A stretch of DNA of 13,389 bases from Candidatus Omnitrophota bacterium (GTDB lineage Bacteria > Omnitrophota > Gorgyraeia > Aquiviventales > Aquiviventaceae). The stretch is from NCBI GenBank assembly GCA_016206675.1, contig JACQRD010000044.1:1-13389 (forward strand). The letters are read 5' to 3'. Below are positions 13,030 through 13,389 of this stretch, piece after piece; positions within the stretch are counted from its first letter, which is position 1, and each line of letters begins with the position of its first letter. Under the pieces are notes generated by a model, which worked only from the letters and a program-made list of their open reading frames with translations, searched no databases and had not been told where the DNA came from. A program made the position numbers and the translations under genes.

Positions 13030-13389
13030 CCATGCCAGGCCGCATGGTCGCCCCACCACCTATGCGAGGTTGGCAATTTGCCAACCTGGATCGCGCGGCG
13101 ATCCGGGTCGGCTGCGCCGACCCCGCATAGGTGGTGGGGAGGAAAGTCCGAGCTCCATAGGACAGCGTACCCCGATAACCTCGGGGCCCCCGTTACACCT
13201 GCGTGTGGAATCGGTTCATGAACTGAACGCGACCAGACGCAGGTGTAACGGGGCGGATGCCTCCGCGAAGGCGGGGGACCCTGCGCGGCAGCGCGGGGAG
13301 AGCCACAGAGACGAGTAGGGCAGCGCGGTGTCTGGCACCGAATAGGTGCCTGACACCGGGCCTGAAGTGAAACGCGGCAATCTCTACGC
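13030..13389 (+). ncRNA. rnpB: RNase P RNA (rnpB), type A-like, 3' end outside window
   Basis: Conserved blocks appear in the right order: GAGGAAAGTCCGAGCTCC (13138-13155, the P4 5' strand; most bacteria have GGGCTCC), a P8-like hairpin CCCCGA/TCGGGG (13170-13186), GAGAGCCACAGAGACGA (about 13299-13315, conserved region II) and GTGAAACGCGGCAATCTC (13368-13385). P2 is a perfect 16-bp helix (13051-13066 with 13124-13139) capped by three hairpins instead of one. A perfect 17-bp helix (13188-13204 with 13237-13253) extends the P9/P10 region, and a 13-bp imperfect hairpin (13327-13357) sits at the P12 position. The 3' strands of P1 and P4 are beyond the window, so the 5' end is only approximate (13017-13040). 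It makes the catalytic RNA that matures tRNA 5' ends. Confidence 0.9.

Noticed and set aside
12741..13318. + strand frames overlapping RNase H and rnpB
   Set aside because: One is an out-of-frame reading of the RNase H gene and the other lies on the structured RNase P RNA.

Overview
The window is 13.4 kb of dense, GC-rich bacterial DNA, and every supported gene lies on the + strand. A secretin (PilQ) and the PilMNOP inner-membrane/periplasmic set point to a two-membraned (Gram-negative type) bacterium with type IV pili. I cannot place the organism firmly. The gene order (minor pilins-pilMNOPQ, then cvpA-dnaG-rpoD, zinc-ribbon protein, RNase H, rnpB) and the 7-bp repeats suggest an uncultured lineage of the Omnitrophota/Nitrospirota type, but that is a low-confidence guess.

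Region 1 (1-6440) is a type IV pilus operon with short or overlapping junctions. It holds two paralogous pilin-like genes (the first cut by the window edge), a PilW-like minor pilin, pilM, pilN, pilO, pilP, pilQ and a small exported coiled-coil protein. PilM, PilN, PilO and PilP should form the alignment subcomplex that links the cytoplasmic motor to the PilQ outer-membrane pore. The pilin-like proteins probably prime or decorate the fibre.

Region 2 (6441-6584) is a short control region. It has four tandem heptamers, a perfect 14-bp palindrome, and a near-consensus sigma70 promoter (TTGACG, 18 bp, TATACT) whose -35 box touches the palindrome. It appears to drive Region 3 (6585-11419): a CvpA-family membrane protein, a nucleoside hydrolase, DnaG primase and the primary sigma factor RpoD. 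This is a variant of the dnaG-rpoD macromolecular-synthesis cluster. It ends at a 27-bp heptamer-built hairpin followed by a T run.

Region 4 (11499-11885) carries a CAU tRNA (elongator Met or, more interestingly, Ile2) and tRNA-Val(CAC). Behind tRNA-Val is about 165 bp of structured, apparently non-coding DNA. It ends in an exact 18-bp copy of the tRNA 3' end and contains an inverted copy of its T arm.

Region 5 (11886-13389) has a coiled-coil C4 zinc-ribbon protein, an overlapping RNase HI-type nuclease, and the 5' and central part of RNase P RNA. The P2/P3 region of that RNA folds on paper into a four-way junction with no unpaired base at the crossing.

The best candidates for something undescribed are the tRNA-Val-associated structured repeat, the unusual RNase P RNA architecture, the heptamer tract inside a prepilin leader, and the operator-promoter of the cvpA-dnaG-rpoD cluster.
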